46,420 nucleotides of DNA. Source: Streptomyces luteolus. Its GTDB lineage: Bacteria > Actinomycetota > Actinomycetes > Streptomycetales > Streptomycetaceae. The stretch is taken from contig NZ_JASCIS010000056.1 of assembly GCF_029968015.1 (NCBI RefSeq), positions 1 to 46,420 on the forward strand. Reading direction: 5' to 3'. Positions 1-7,740 of the stretch are shown here, piece by piece (the first letter of the stretch is position 1; each line of letters opens with the position of its first letter). Position numbers and translations under genes: made by a program. Under the pieces are notes generated by a model that ran no database searches, was not told the DNA's origin, and saw only the letters and a program-made list of their open reading frames with translations.

Positions 1-30
1 GGGGGTCCGGGGGCGGAGCCCCCGTGGCGG
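1..30. repeat. Partial copy of dispersed GC-rich palindrome
   Basis: The first bases contain a self-complementary run (gggggc, three-base gap, gccccc, at 9-23) preceded by gggggtcc. The same string recurs at 35839-35861. It sits just downstream of the 3' end of the minus-strand gene at 51, the usual position of this element in the window. The copy is cut by the window edge. Confidence 0.6.
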
Positions 31-50
31 TGACCGAGTCGACCCGCACC

Positions 51-1172
51 TCACGCCCACCTGGGCTCCCGCACCAACCCCGACTTCACCCCCGCCCCAC
101 ACAACGGCACCGCCACCGACCGCTCCCCGAAGCGCCCACCCCGTACCGCCGCCCAGCACACCGCGGCCGTCGACTCGACGAACAGTCCCCGCTCGGCGAG
201 ATCCCGCTGGGCGGAGGCGATCGCCGGGTCCGGGACCGTGAGGAAGCCGCCGCCGAACTGCCGTACCGCGGCGAGGATCTGGCGGGCGCGCGGAGGCCGG
301 GGGATGGCGATGCCCTCGGCGTACGTGGGCCGCGAAGGGTACGGCTCCGGCGGCAGGTCGGCGGCACCCTCCGCCCAGGCCGCGGCGACCGGGGCGACGG
401 CCGCGGCCTGCACCCCGTACAGCGCCGGGAAGCGACCGATCTGCCCGGCGGAGTGCAGCTCGCGCAGGGCGAGCGCGGCGCCGAGGAGCAGGGTGCCGTT
501 GCCGACGGGCACGACCAGGACATCGGGCAGACGGCCGCCGAGGTCCTCCCAGAGTTCGAGGACGTACGTCTTCGTGCCGTGCAGGAAGTACGGATTGTGC
601 ACGTGGGACGCGTAGAACGTGCCGGGTTCGTCGGCCGCCGCGCGGGCCGCGAGCGCCGTGGCCTCGCGGTCGCCGGGGACCGTCTCGACGTGCGCGCCGT
701 GCGCCCGGATCTGCTCCAGCTTCTTCGGCGAGGTGGTGGCGGGCACGTACACCGTGCAGTCGAGCCCGGCGCGGGCGGTGTACGCGGCGACGGACGTGCC
801 CGCGTTGCCACTGCTGTCCGCGACGACCCGCTCGGGAGCGAGGCGGCGGGCCAGCTCGGCGAGCAGGACGGCGCCGCGGTCCTTGAAGGAGAGCGTCGGC
901 ATCAGGAAGTCCAGCTTCGCCGTGATCGTCTCGGTCAGGTCGACCAGCGGGGTCCGGCCCTCGCCGAGGCTCACCTCGGGCGCGGCCAGCGGCAGTGAAC
1001 CGGCGTACCGCCACAGCGAGTTGACCCGGCCGGCAAGCGCCTTGAGATCGGTGGGCGTCGGATGGAAGTCCAGGTCGAGGGGGCCGCGGCAGACCGGGCA
1101 GCACCAGGCGAGGGAGCCCGCGCGCACCCGGGTGCCGTCCGCGGGGCAGACGAAGTCCGGCAGAGACATCAT
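51..1172 (-). CDS. Threonine-synthase-like PLP-dependent enzyme
   Basis: Product of 373 residues of the fold-type II PLP family (threonine synthase, threonine dehydratase, cysteine synthase). Visible features are an N-terminal zinc-ribbon-like cysteine set (C9, C24, C25, C28), the PLP lysine K97 in LSFKDRG, the phosphate loop SSGNAGTS near residue 120 and a second glycine loop VPVGNGTLLLG. The order and length fit a threonine-synthase-like enzyme, which would convert O-phosphohomoserine to threonine. The classical actinobacterial ThrC usually sits next to hom and thrB, which are absent here, so this may be a paralogue with another substrate. The start is one of two adjacent ATGs (1172 or 1169). 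It is transcribed away from the subtilase genes across a 388-base gap. Confidence 0.82.
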   Translation of the reverse strand: MMSLPDFVCPADGTRVRAGSLAWCCPVCRGPLDLDFHPTPTDLKALAGRVNSLWRYAGSLPLAAPEVSLGEGRTPLVDLTETITAKLDFLMPTLSFKDRGAVLLAELARRLAPERVVADSSGNAGTSVAAYTARAGLDCTVYVPATTSPKKLEQIRAHGAHVETVPGDREATALAARAAADEPGTFYASHVHNPYFLHGTKTYVLELWEDLGGRLPDVLVVPVGNGTLLLGAALALRELHSAGQIGRFPALYGVQAAAVAPVAAAWAEGAADLPPEPYPSRPTYAEGIAIPRPPRARQILAAVRQFGGGFLTVPDPAIASAQRDLAERGLFVESTAAVCWAAVRGGRFGERSVAVPLCGAGVKSGLVREPRWA

Positions 1173-1254
1173 GGACCGACCTTAGATCTTTCACCAGGCC
1201 TTCAAGTGCCGTGAATCCGCTCATGTACTGACAGATGGCGACTGTTGGCAATTG

Positions 1255-1304
1255 GTCCTGACTAGTCCTGACTAGTCCTGACTGGTCCTGACTGGTGCTG
1301 ACTG
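1255..1304. repeat. 10-bp tandem repeat, five copies
   Basis: Five head-to-tail units of gtcctgact(a/g): 1255-1264 and 1265-1274 end in a, 1275-1284 and 1285-1294 end in g, and 1295-1304 is gtgctgactg; a partial unit follows. A 10-bp period is close to one helical turn, so each copy would face the same side of the duplex. It lies between divergent promoters and could be a protein-binding array or a slippage product. Confidence 0.85.
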
Positions 1305-1331
1305 GTCATCATGTCGGCGGCATGGCGGCAC

Positions 1332-1384
1332 TGTTACGTCGGTACCGGCCTCTTGTGGGAATCCTGTGGATCAGCCAATCTTTC
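1332..1384 (+). promoter_or_regulatory. Upstream block conserved between the two subtilases
   Basis: Contains tgttacgtc (1332-1340) and caatctttc (1376-1384), 44 bases apart start to start. The second subtilase has the same two strings at 3240-3248 and 3285-3293, 45 apart, with partly conserved sequence between them (cttg, then a tcct(a/g)tg-like stretch). The retained motifs suggest promoter or operator sequence; no -35/-10 pair can be assigned firmly. Confidence 0.5.
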
Positions 1385-1560
1385 GGACGGCGACCGGCCC
1401 AGAACGTCTGTGCGGCGGGCCTGTCGTGTTCCTTGTGCACGCTCGTGCCCTGTTCGTGCTCGTGCTCGTGCTTCACGCTCCCCTGCCCGATCGGCGCTTC
1501 GGCGTGCACACCTGCACCACCACCCCCACCAGCGCACCATCGACGAGGAGGATCCCTCAG

Positions 1561-3132
1561 ATGGCACTGAAGAGAACCGCACGGCGAAGATTCGCAGGCA
1601 CCACCGGCCTCGCCGTCGCGGCCCTCGCGCTCGGCGTCATATCCGCACCCCAGGCGGGAGCGGCCGACGCCCGAGTGGGCACCATCGAGAACGCCGGGGC
1701 GCCCGGCGCGATCGCGGACAGCTACATCGTGACCCTCAAGAAGAGCGCGGCGAAGTCGAGTTCGGCGAAGGGCAAGAGCCTGGCGAAGGGGTACGGCGCG
1801 GAGATCGAGCGCACGTACACCGCCGCCCTGAACGGCTACGAGGTCGAGGCCTCGAAGTCCGAGGCGGAGCGGCTCGCGGCTGACCCGGCGGTGGCCTCCG
1901 TGGTCCAGAACCGGACCTTCACCATCGACGCCACGCAGCCCAATCCGCCTTCCTGGGGCCTGGACCGCATCGACCAGAAGTCCCTGCCCCTGAACCAGAG
2001 TTACACCTACCCGGACAAGGCCGGCGAGGGTGTGACCGTGTACGTCATCGACACCGGTGTCCGCATCAGCCACAACGACTTCGGCGGCCGTGCCTCGTAC
2101 GGCTATGACGCCGTCGACGACGACAACACCGCGCAGGACGGCCACGGTCACGGCACGCACGTGGCGGGCACGGTGGCCGGGACCGCGCACGGGGTGGCGA
2201 AGAAGGCGAAGATAGTCGGCGTCCGGGTCCTGAACGACCAGGGTTCGGGTACGACGGCGGGTGTCGTCGCGGGCATCGACTGGGTCACGAACAACGCCGT
2301 GAAGCCGGCCGTCGCCAACATGAGCCTCGGCGGCGGCGCGGACTCGGCCCTCGACACGGCCGTCCGCAACTCCATAGCCTCCGGCGTGACGTACTCGCTC
2401 GCGGCGGGCAACGAGTCCACGGACGCCTCGACCCGCTCCCCGGCACGCGTCTCGGAGGGCATCACCGTAGGCGCCACCACCAGCACGGACGCCAAGGCGA
2501 GCTACTCCAACTACGGCAGCGTCCTCGACATCTTCGCGCCGGGCTCGTCCATCACGTCGGCCTGGAACACCGGGGACAGTGCCACCAACACGATCTCCGG
2601 TACGTCGATGGCGGCCCCGCACGTCGCGGGCGCGGCCGCCCTGCACCTGGCGGGCGCGCCGAGCGCCACCCCGGCGCAGGTGCGGGACGCGCTGGTCGCC
2701 GCGGCCAGCACGGGCGTCGTCACGAGCCCCGGAAGCGGCTCGCCGAACCGTCTCCTGAACGTCGGCTCGGGCGACACCACGCCGCCCGGCAAGCGCTTCG
2801 AGAACGCCACGGACTACGCGATCAACGACAACGCGACCGTCGACTCGCCGCTCTCCGTCACCGGCGTCTCCGGCAAGGCCCCGGCCGCGCTGCAGGTGCC
2901 GGTGAACATCGCCCACACCTACATCGGCGACCTGCGCGTCCAGCTGATCGCCCCGGACGGCACCGCGTACACGCTGAAGGGGTACGGCACCGGCGGCAGC
3001 GCGAACGACATCAACACCACGTACACGGTGAACGCCTCGTCCGAGACGGCCGGCGGCACCTGGAAGCTCCGGGTCAGCGACAACGCGAACTACGACACCG
3101 GGAAGATCGACTCCTGGGCGCTGCAGTTCTAG
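1561..3132 (+). CDS. Secreted subtilisin-like serine protease (S8) with P-domain
   Basis: Product of 523 residues. Order: signal peptide (about 1-35, Lys/Arg start then hydrophobic core), inhibitor I9 propeptide (about 54-122), S8A catalytic domain (about 155-400) with the triad D164 (VIDTGV), H197 (HGTHVAG) and S349 (GTSMAAPHVAG), then a C-terminal P/Homo-B domain (about 415-523). It should be exported as a zymogen, cleave its own propeptide and degrade extracellular protein; P-domains usually stabilise the fold. ATG 1561 is chosen because it follows gaggagg at good spacing and begins a clean signal peptide; the frame stays open upstream to 1366. It is a tandem paralogue of the next gene, with near-identical DNA over the propeptide and catalytic motifs. 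Confidence 0.95.
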   Translation: MALKRTARRRFAGTTGLAVAALALGVISAPQAGAADARVGTIENAGAPGAIADSYIVTLKKSAAKSSSAKGKSLAKGYGAEIERTYTAALNGYEVEASKSEAERLAADPAVASVVQNRTFTIDATQPNPPSWGLDRIDQKSLPLNQSYTYPDKAGEGVTVYVIDTGVRISHNDFGGRASYGYDAVDDDNTAQDGHGHGTHVAGTVAGTAHGVAKKAKIVGVRVLNDQGSGTTAGVVAGIDWVTNNAVKPAVANMSLGGGADSALDTAVRNSIASGVTYSLAAGNESTDASTRSPARVSEGITVGATTSTDAKASYSNYGSVLDIFAPGSSITSAWNTGDSATNTISGTSMAAPHVAGAAALHLAGAPSATPAQVRDALVAAASTGVVTSPGSGSPNRLLNVGSGDTTPPGKRFENATDYAINDNATVDSPLSVTGVSGKAPAALQVPVNIAHTYIGDLRVQLIAPDGTAYTLKGYGTGGSANDINTTYTVNASSETAGGTWKLRVSDNANYDTGKIDSWALQF

Positions 3133-3159
3133 CGCGCTCGGGTACGGCTCTCTGAAGGG

Positions 3160-3195
3160 GCCCCGGTGCACCGCCGAACGGCGGCGCACCGGGGC
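3160..3195 (+). terminator. Stem-loop terminator after first subtilase
   Basis: The left arm gccccggtgcaccgc pairs with gcggcgcaccggggc (one A/C mismatch), starting 28 bases after the stop codon. The arms enclose a short loop and are followed by tcgtt. It separates the subtilase transcripts, so the second gene probably has its own promoter. Confidence 0.7.
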
Positions 3196-3239
3196 TCGTT
3201 CGCGTATGACGCCGTGTCAACTGTGCTTCATCGCAACCG

Positions 3240-3293
3240 TGTTACGTCTGTGCACAACCCTTGCCGGGATTCCTATGCATCCGTCAATCTTTC
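3240..3293 (+). promoter_or_regulatory. Upstream block of second subtilase
   Basis: Second copy of the conserved block: tgttacgtc at 3240-3248 and caatctttc at 3285-3293. It lies about 100 bases from the start codon, against about 185 for the first gene, which has extra low-complexity sequence between block and start. The 30-base ribosome-site region just before each ATG is also nearly identical. Confidence 0.5.
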
Positions 3294-3386
3294 AAGGACG
3301 GGAGCGAAGTCCCCCGATGCAACCGACCGGTCTCCCGTCGTGCGATTCCCCCCATCAGCGCACCATCGACGAGGAGGACCCCTCAG

Positions 3387-4607
3387 ATGGCAGTTGTGCG
3401 TCAGCGCATGCGAACGTACGCAGGGATCGGCACAACCGTGGCAGCGGCACTCACCCTCGGACTCGCCTCCGCGCTCCCCGCGGGCGCGGCCCCGGAGCAG
3501 GAGGCCGGAGAGGGCGCGATAGTGGGAGCCGGAGCGCCCGGCACCATCGCGGACAGCTACATCGTTACGCTCAAGAAGAGCGCGGTGAAGTCCAGTTCGG
3601 CCCAGGGCAGGAGCCTGGCCAAGGAGTACGGCGCGAAGATCGAGCGCACGTACACCGCCGCCCTGAACGGCTACGAGGTCGAGGCCTCGAAGTCCGAGGC
3701 GGAGCGGCTCGCGGCCGACCCGGCGGTGGCCGCCGTGGCCCAGAACCGGACCTTCACCATCGACGCGACCCAGACCGACCCGCCGTCCTGGGGCCTGGAC
3801 CGCATCGACCAGAAGGCTCTGCCGCTCGACCAGAAGTACACGTACCCCGACTCGGCGGGCGAGGGCGTCACCGCGTACATCATCGACACCGGCGTCCGTA
3901 AGTCCCACCAGGACTTCGGCGGGCGCGCGGCCGACGGCTTCGACGCGGTCGACAACGACAACACCGCGCAGGACGGCCACGGTCACGGCACGCACGTGGC
4001 GGGCACCGTCGCGGGCACGCTGCACGGGGTGGCGAAGAAGGCGAAGATCGTCGGTGTCCGGGTCCTGAACGATCAGGGTTCGGGTACGACGGCGGGTGTC
4101 GTCGCGGGCATCGACTGGGTCACGAAGAACGCCGTGAAGCCGGCGGTGGCGAATATGAGCCTCGGCGGCGGGGCGGACGCCACCCTCGACGCGGCGGTCC
4201 GCAACTCCATCGCGTCGGGCGTGACGTACTCGCTGGCCGCGGGCAACGAGTCCACGGACGCCTCGACCCGTTCGCCCGCCCGCGTCTCGGAGGGCATCAC
4301 CGTGGGCGCGACCACCAGCACGGACGCCAAGGCGGGCTACTCCAACTACGGCAGCGTGCTCGACATCTTCGCGCCGGGCTCGTCGATCACGTCGGCCTGG
4401 AACACCGGGGACAGTGCCACCAACACGATCTCCGGTACGTCGATGGCGGCCCCGCACGTCGCGGGCGCGGCGGCGCTCTACCTCTCGGGCAACGCCTCGG
4501 CCACCCCGGCCCAGGTCCGGGACGCGCTGGTCGCGGCGGGCAGCTCGGGGGTGGTCGGCGGCCCGGGGTCGGGTTCGCCGAACTTGCTGCTGAACGTGAC
4601 GCAGTAG
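3387..4607 (+). CDS. Secreted subtilisin-like serine protease (S8), no P-domain
   Basis: Product of 406 residues, closely related to the upstream subtilase: signal peptide (about 1-35, ending after a PAGAA stretch), I9 propeptide (about 57-125) and S8A catalytic domain with D167, H200 and S352. It ends at GSPNLLLNVTQ where the paralogue continues into a P-domain, so the pair differs by gain or loss of that domain. It is probably an extracellular protease processed like its neighbour. ATG 3387 follows gaggagg and matches the paralogue's start. Long runs of identical DNA shared with the first gene suggest recent duplication or gene conversion. Confidence 0.95.
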   Translation: MAVVRQRMRTYAGIGTTVAAALTLGLASALPAGAAPEQEAGEGAIVGAGAPGTIADSYIVTLKKSAVKSSSAQGRSLAKEYGAKIERTYTAALNGYEVEASKSEAERLAADPAVAAVAQNRTFTIDATQTDPPSWGLDRIDQKALPLDQKYTYPDSAGEGVTAYIIDTGVRKSHQDFGGRAADGFDAVDNDNTAQDGHGHGTHVAGTVAGTLHGVAKKAKIVGVRVLNDQGSGTTAGVVAGIDWVTKNAVKPAVANMSLGGGADATLDAAVRNSIASGVTYSLAAGNESTDASTRSPARVSEGITVGATTSTDAKAGYSNYGSVLDIFAPGSSITSAWNTGDSATNTISGTSMAAPHVAGAAALYLSGNASATPAQVRDALVAAGSSGVVGGPGSGSPNLLLNVTQ

Positions 4608-4638
4608 GCAACTGTCGCGCTTGCGGCCGGCGTTCTTC

Positions 4639-4845
4639 TCCCCTCCCCGCCCCTTCCCGAAAGCCTGCGGCGCTGTCGTTCGGCTTACGCGCCGTCGTGG
4701 CTGGTCGCGCAGTTCCCCGCGCCCCTTTGGGGCACCGCCCAATCCAGCCCGTCCGGCGTTTGAGGACGAGCCCGAAGGGCGATCGGGGTCCGGGGCAGAG
4801 CCCCGGGGCTGTCCGCAGGACTTTCAGGAAGGGGCGGGGAGGGGA
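4639..4845. repeat. Nested palindromic element, about 207 bases
   Basis: The outer arms are about 30 bases: 4639-4668 pairs with 4815-4845 with only a few differences. Between them lie a conserved core (ggctggtcgcgcagttcccc, within 4690-4735), a second module (ccgtccggcgtttgaggac, near 4757) and an inner gggtccggggcagagcccc palindrome (about 4785-4806). The same modules recur at 11740-11779, 21454-21508, 35701-35899 and 46320-46402. No transposase is encoded. The right end coincides with the last base before the stop codon of the truncated serpin. Confidence 0.85.
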
Positions 4846-5514
4846 TCAATCTCCGCCGTCCACCGCCGTGCCGAGCCCGAACAGCGCGGCGTCGGCAAGC
4901 AGGTCGTGCTCGGCGCTGAGCCCGGCGAGGGAGCGCTGCCGCCAGGGGCCGGTCGAGGGCCGCAGGTCGGACGCGGCGAACGGGCGCTCCCAGCGGGTCC
5001 GCAGCGCCAGCGCGCTCGCCAGGACCAGCCACATCGCCGGTTCCAGCTCGACCGGCATGGACGTGATCCGCCCGCCCGTCCGCTCCCGCGCCCACCGGTC
5101 GAGCTCCGCCGCGTCCGCGTCCAGGTCCCCGCTGAGCCAGGCGTGTGCCCCGTCCGGCACCTTCGTCAACCAGCCGTCGTGCAGCGGGAGTTCACGCCGG
5201 GTCCACAGGCCGAGGGCCGCGTCCACGCCGTCCGTCGCGTCCAGGGCGGCGAGCAGCCCACGGGCCGCGCGGCCCGCCCGGTCCGGCGGCAGCCCGAGTG
5301 CCTCGACCAACTCGCCCCGTACCGCCGTGTCCGCGCCCTCCGCGAGCAGCCCGAGCAGCGGCCACACACCGGCGGCCGCGAACACCGTCCCGCGCCCCGC
5401 GTCCGCCGGGTCGCCCGCGTCCGCCGGGTCGCCCGGGTCCGTCGTGTCCACCGCGTCCGCCCAGCGAGCCGTGAGCGCGTTGAGCGCCCGTACCGTCCCC
5501 CGGTTCACCGCCAT
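4846..5514 (-). pseudogene. Truncated serpin-family protease inhibitor
   Basis: Product of 222 residues matching only the N-terminal half of a serpin (normally about 370-420 residues). Support: the GTVFAAAGVWPLLGLLAEGA segment, the DAALGLWTRRELPL strand and the shutter-like run LDRWARERTGGRITSMP followed by MWLVLASALALRTRWERPF. The C-terminal half with the reactive-centre loop that traps a protease is missing, so it should not inhibit by the serpin mechanism. The stop codon (4846-4848) abuts the outer arm of the palindromic element, which suggests the gene was cut there. ATG 5514 is chosen because homology begins there. It converges on the subtilase pair, so it may once have been a cognate inhibitor. 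A functional short fragment is possible but less likely. Confidence 0.7.
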
Positions 5515-5604
5515 CCGCCGCCCCCGGCCCCGCTGCCCCGACGTACGATTCGCGCGACCGTTCGCACGTACCGCCGTCCGATCCCGACCAGGAGCACCGT
5601 ACCC

Positions 5605-6450
5605 GTGGCCATACCCCCGCCGCCCCAGGGCCCGCAGCCGCCGCCTTACGGGCAGGGCGCTCCGCCGCCGTACGGCTGGCAGCCGCCCTATCCGTACCCG
5701 CAGCAGCAGCCGTCGACCAACGGGCTGGCCGTCACGTCGATGGTGCTCGGCATCCTGTGCTTCCTGCCGCCGCTCGGCCTGGTCCTCGGGCTCGTCGCGC
5801 TCTCGCAGATCAAGCGGAACGGGCAGCGCGGCAAGGGCATGGCGATCGCAGGCGTCACCCTCTCCTCGATCGGTACCGCCTTCCTCGTGCTCGCCCTGTC
5901 GCTCGGCTGGGCGTCGAGCTTCTGGGGCGGCTTCACGGGCGCGGCCGACAAGTCGCGGGACGACCGCTCGGCGTTCTCGCTGGCGGAGGGGGACTGCTTC
6001 GACTCGCCCACCGGCAAGCTGGAGGGCGAGACCTACGACGTGGACATCGTGGACTGCGCGCAGCCCCATGACGGCGAGGCGTACGGCAACTTCCGCCTCG
6101 ACGAAGGGCCTTACCCCGGCCTGGACCGCATCAGCCGTCTCGCCGAGGAACGCTGTGCGGCCTACTCCGAGGGCTACTTCGGTGACCGGGCGGCGGCCTC
6201 CGGCAACGTCTACGACTACTACTTCTACCCGACCGCGCGGAGCTGGTCCCTCGGCGACCGCACCGTGACCTGCCTCGTCGGCGCGGAGGACGGCGGCAAG
6301 CTCACCGGCTCGCTGCGGGACACGACGGGCGGCGGGTCCGACGGAGGTTCGGGTTCCACCGGGGGTCTCGACGGCGGTCCCGGGGGTCTCGACGGCAACC
6401 CGGGCGAGGGTGCCGAGGTCTCCGTCAAGACAAGTCATCACTTCGGGTGA
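5605..6450 (+). CDS. DUF4190 membrane protein with septum-formation domain
   Basis: Product of 281 residues. A cytoplasmic Pro/Gln/Tyr-rich leader (1-37) is followed by two membrane segments (about 41-66 and 79-101) separated by a short basic loop (IKRNGQRGKG), the layout of DUF4190. An extracytoplasmic domain (about 120-230) has four cysteines in contexts such as GDCFDS, VDCAQPHDGE, ERCAAY and TCLVG, resembling the Septum_form family. A Gly/Ser-rich tail closes the protein. The function of such proteins is poorly known; a cell-envelope or septum role is inferred from the family name. GTG 5605 has aggag at 5590-5594. It is divergent from the serpin fragment with a 90-base gap. Confidence 0.85.
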   Translation: MAIPPPPQGPQPPPYGQGAPPPYGWQPPYPYPQQQPSTNGLAVTSMVLGILCFLPPLGLVLGLVALSQIKRNGQRGKGMAIAGVTLSSIGTAFLVLALSLGWASSFWGGFTGAADKSRDDRSAFSLAEGDCFDSPTGKLEGETYDVDIVDCAQPHDGEAYGNFRLDEGPYPGLDRISRLAEERCAAYSEGYFGDRAAASGNVYDYYFYPTARSWSLGDRTVTCLVGAEDGGKLTGSLRDTTGGGSDGGSGSTGGLDGGPGGLDGNPGEGAEVSVKTSHHFG

Positions 6451-6463
6451 TTCTTTGGCCTAA

Positions 6464-6512
6464 GGTTGCGGTGCTCAACCGAGGGTTGTCAGGCTGTTGC
6501 TGTCTGTCAACC
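6464..6512. promoter_or_regulatory. Cluster of GGTTG/CAACC half-sites upstream of GntR gene
   Basis: Four alternating half-sites: ggttg 6464-6468, caacc 6476-6480, ggttg 6484-6488, caacc 6508-6512. They form dyads ggttg-N7-caacc and ggttg-N19-caacc plus caacc-N3-ggttg. They end 15 bases before the GTG start of the GntR regulator, where an autoregulatory operator would be expected. That the GntR protein binds here is inference. Confidence 0.45.
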
Positions 6513-6527
6513 TGATGGGAGTGGCTC

Positions 6528-7277
6528 GTGACAATCGGTGAGCAGCCGGCGTATCTGCGCGTTGCCGACGATCTTCGCAAGCAGATCGTCAACGGCGCGC
6601 TCCCGCCCCACACCCGGCTGCCCTCACAGGCACGCATCCGCGAGGAGTACGGGGTCTCCGACACCGTCGCCCTGGAGGCCCGCAAGGTCCTGATGGCCGA
6701 GGGCCTGGTCGAGGGCCGCTCCGGCTCCGGCACGTATGTGCGGGAGCGCCCGGTGCCGCGCCGCGTCGCCCGCTCCGCGTACCGGTCGAGCGGCTCCACG
6801 CCCTTCCGGCAGGAGCAGGCCGAGACCGGGGCGCGCGGCACGTGGGAGTCCCGCAGCGAACAGGCCGAGGCCGGCCCGGAGATCGCCGAGCGGCTCGCGA
6901 TCAAGCCGGGCGACCGCGTGATGCGGACGAAGTACGTCTTCCGGGACGCCGGCGAGCCGATGATGCTCTCCACCTCCTGGGAACCCCTCGCGGTCACGGG
7001 GCGTACGCCGGTGATGCTTCCCGAGGAGGGCCCGCTCGGCGGTTGCGGAGTGGTCGAGCGGATGGCCGCGATCGACGTGATCGTCGACAACGTCGCGGAG
7101 GAGGTCGGCGCCCGCCCCGGCCTCGCCGAGGAGCTCCTCGCGCTCGGCGGAGTGCCGGGCCATGTCGTCCTCGTCATCGAGCGGACGTACTTCGCGTCGG
7201 GCCGCCCCGTCGAGACGGCCGACGTGGTCGTGCCCGCCGACCGCTACCGCGTCGCGTACCACCTGCCGGTGAAATGA
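6528..7277 (+). CDS. GntR-family (HutC/UTRA) transcriptional regulator
   Basis: Product of 249 residues. An N-terminal winged helix-turn-helix (about 1-75) shows typical GntR text: YLRVADDLRKQIVNGALPPH, LPSQARIREEYGVS, then EGLVEGRSGSGTYV. After a basic linker comes a UTRA ligand-binding domain (about 95-245). Such proteins bind DNA as dimers and release it on binding a small molecule, often a sugar phosphate or amino-acid derivative; the ligand cannot be read from sequence. GTG 6528 follows gatggga at suitable spacing. Half-sites just upstream suggest autoregulation. No catabolic operon is attached, so its targets are unknown. Confidence 0.93.
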   Translation: MTIGEQPAYLRVADDLRKQIVNGALPPHTRLPSQARIREEYGVSDTVALEARKVLMAEGLVEGRSGSGTYVRERPVPRRVARSAYRSSGSTPFRQEQAETGARGTWESRSEQAEAGPEIAERLAIKPGDRVMRTKYVFRDAGEPMMLSTSWEPLAVTGRTPVMLPEEGPLGGCGVVERMAAIDVIVDNVAEEVGARPGLAEELLALGGVPGHVVLVIERTYFASGRPVETADVVVPADRYRVAYHLPVK

Positions 7278-7376
7278 CCGCAAGCCCGTGCGGCGAGGCG
7301 CGCCCCCGCGCCTGACGGGGGCTCAACTCCGCGCCCGCGTAAGGTCCGTCCGGGCTTGGGGAGGCGGCAGGGCCCC

Positions 7377-7405
7377 AGGGGGCGCACGCGAGCCGTGCGC
7401 CCCCT
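7377..7405. terminator. Perfect 12-bp stem-loop after GntR gene
   Basis: agggggcgcacg (7377-7388) pairs exactly with cgtgcgccccct (7394-7405) over a five-base loop. There is no T-run. It lies about 100 bases after the GntR stop, in a 279-base gap that otherwise holds only the upstream region of the next small gene. Confidence 0.55.
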
Positions 7406-7556
7406 CGGACTTGGTCCGGTCCTGGCCGATTGCGTATCTCTTTGTGCCATTCCGTATCCGCTGTGTGAAGTCCGGGCGTACGCTCGGGCATATGCGTCAT
7501 GGGATTGCGTCAGCGGACGGGAGACGGCCAGGGCCGGCGGCCGGGGGAGAGGTGCG

Positions 7557-7736
7557 ATGAACGAAGGCAGCACGATGCTCCCGTGGCATGTCATACGGCA
7601 GGACGACAACGGCAACCGCTACCGCGTCGGCCGGTACGCCACCAGGTCGGAGGCCCAGCAGGTCGCCGACAGCCTGGAGGTCCGCGGCCACAAGCAGCTG
7701 TACTGGATCGAGCGGCTCGGCCAGAAGACCGCGTGA
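7557..7736 (+). CDS. Short SPOR-like protein
   Basis: Product of 59 residues beginning MNEGSTMLPWHVIRQDDNGN and containing YRVGRYATRSEAQQVADSLE. Small actinobacterial proteins of this type are annotated SPOR-domain-like: a single beta-alpha-beta unit with an RYATRSEAQ helix start. Full SPOR domains are about 70-80 residues and bind denuded peptidoglycan at septa; here there is no signal peptide or membrane anchor, so cell-wall binding is doubtful. ATG 7557 has gggggagagg just upstream. A 14-bp tandem repeat starts four bases after its stop codon. Confidence 0.75.
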   Translation: MNEGSTMLPWHVIRQDDNGNRYRVGRYATRSEAQQVADSLEVRGHKQLYWIERLGQKTA

Positions 7737-7740
7737 CCCC

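Larger units (their letters stand above)
1173..1560. other. Divergent intergenic region upstream of first subtilase
   Basis: This 388-base gap separates two divergent genes. It holds a 10-bp tandem repeat (1255-1304), a block shared with the upstream region of the second subtilase (1332-1384), a 6-bp microrepeat cgtgct x3 (1455-1472) and the ribosome site gaggagg (1545-1551). I see no RNA gene or convincing ORF. Confidence 0.7.

Noticed and set aside
4639..4845. An insertion sequence next to the truncated serpin
   Set aside because: The outer arms resemble terminal inverted repeats, but the element is about 207 bases, encodes no transposase and shows no clear target duplication; called a repeat only.
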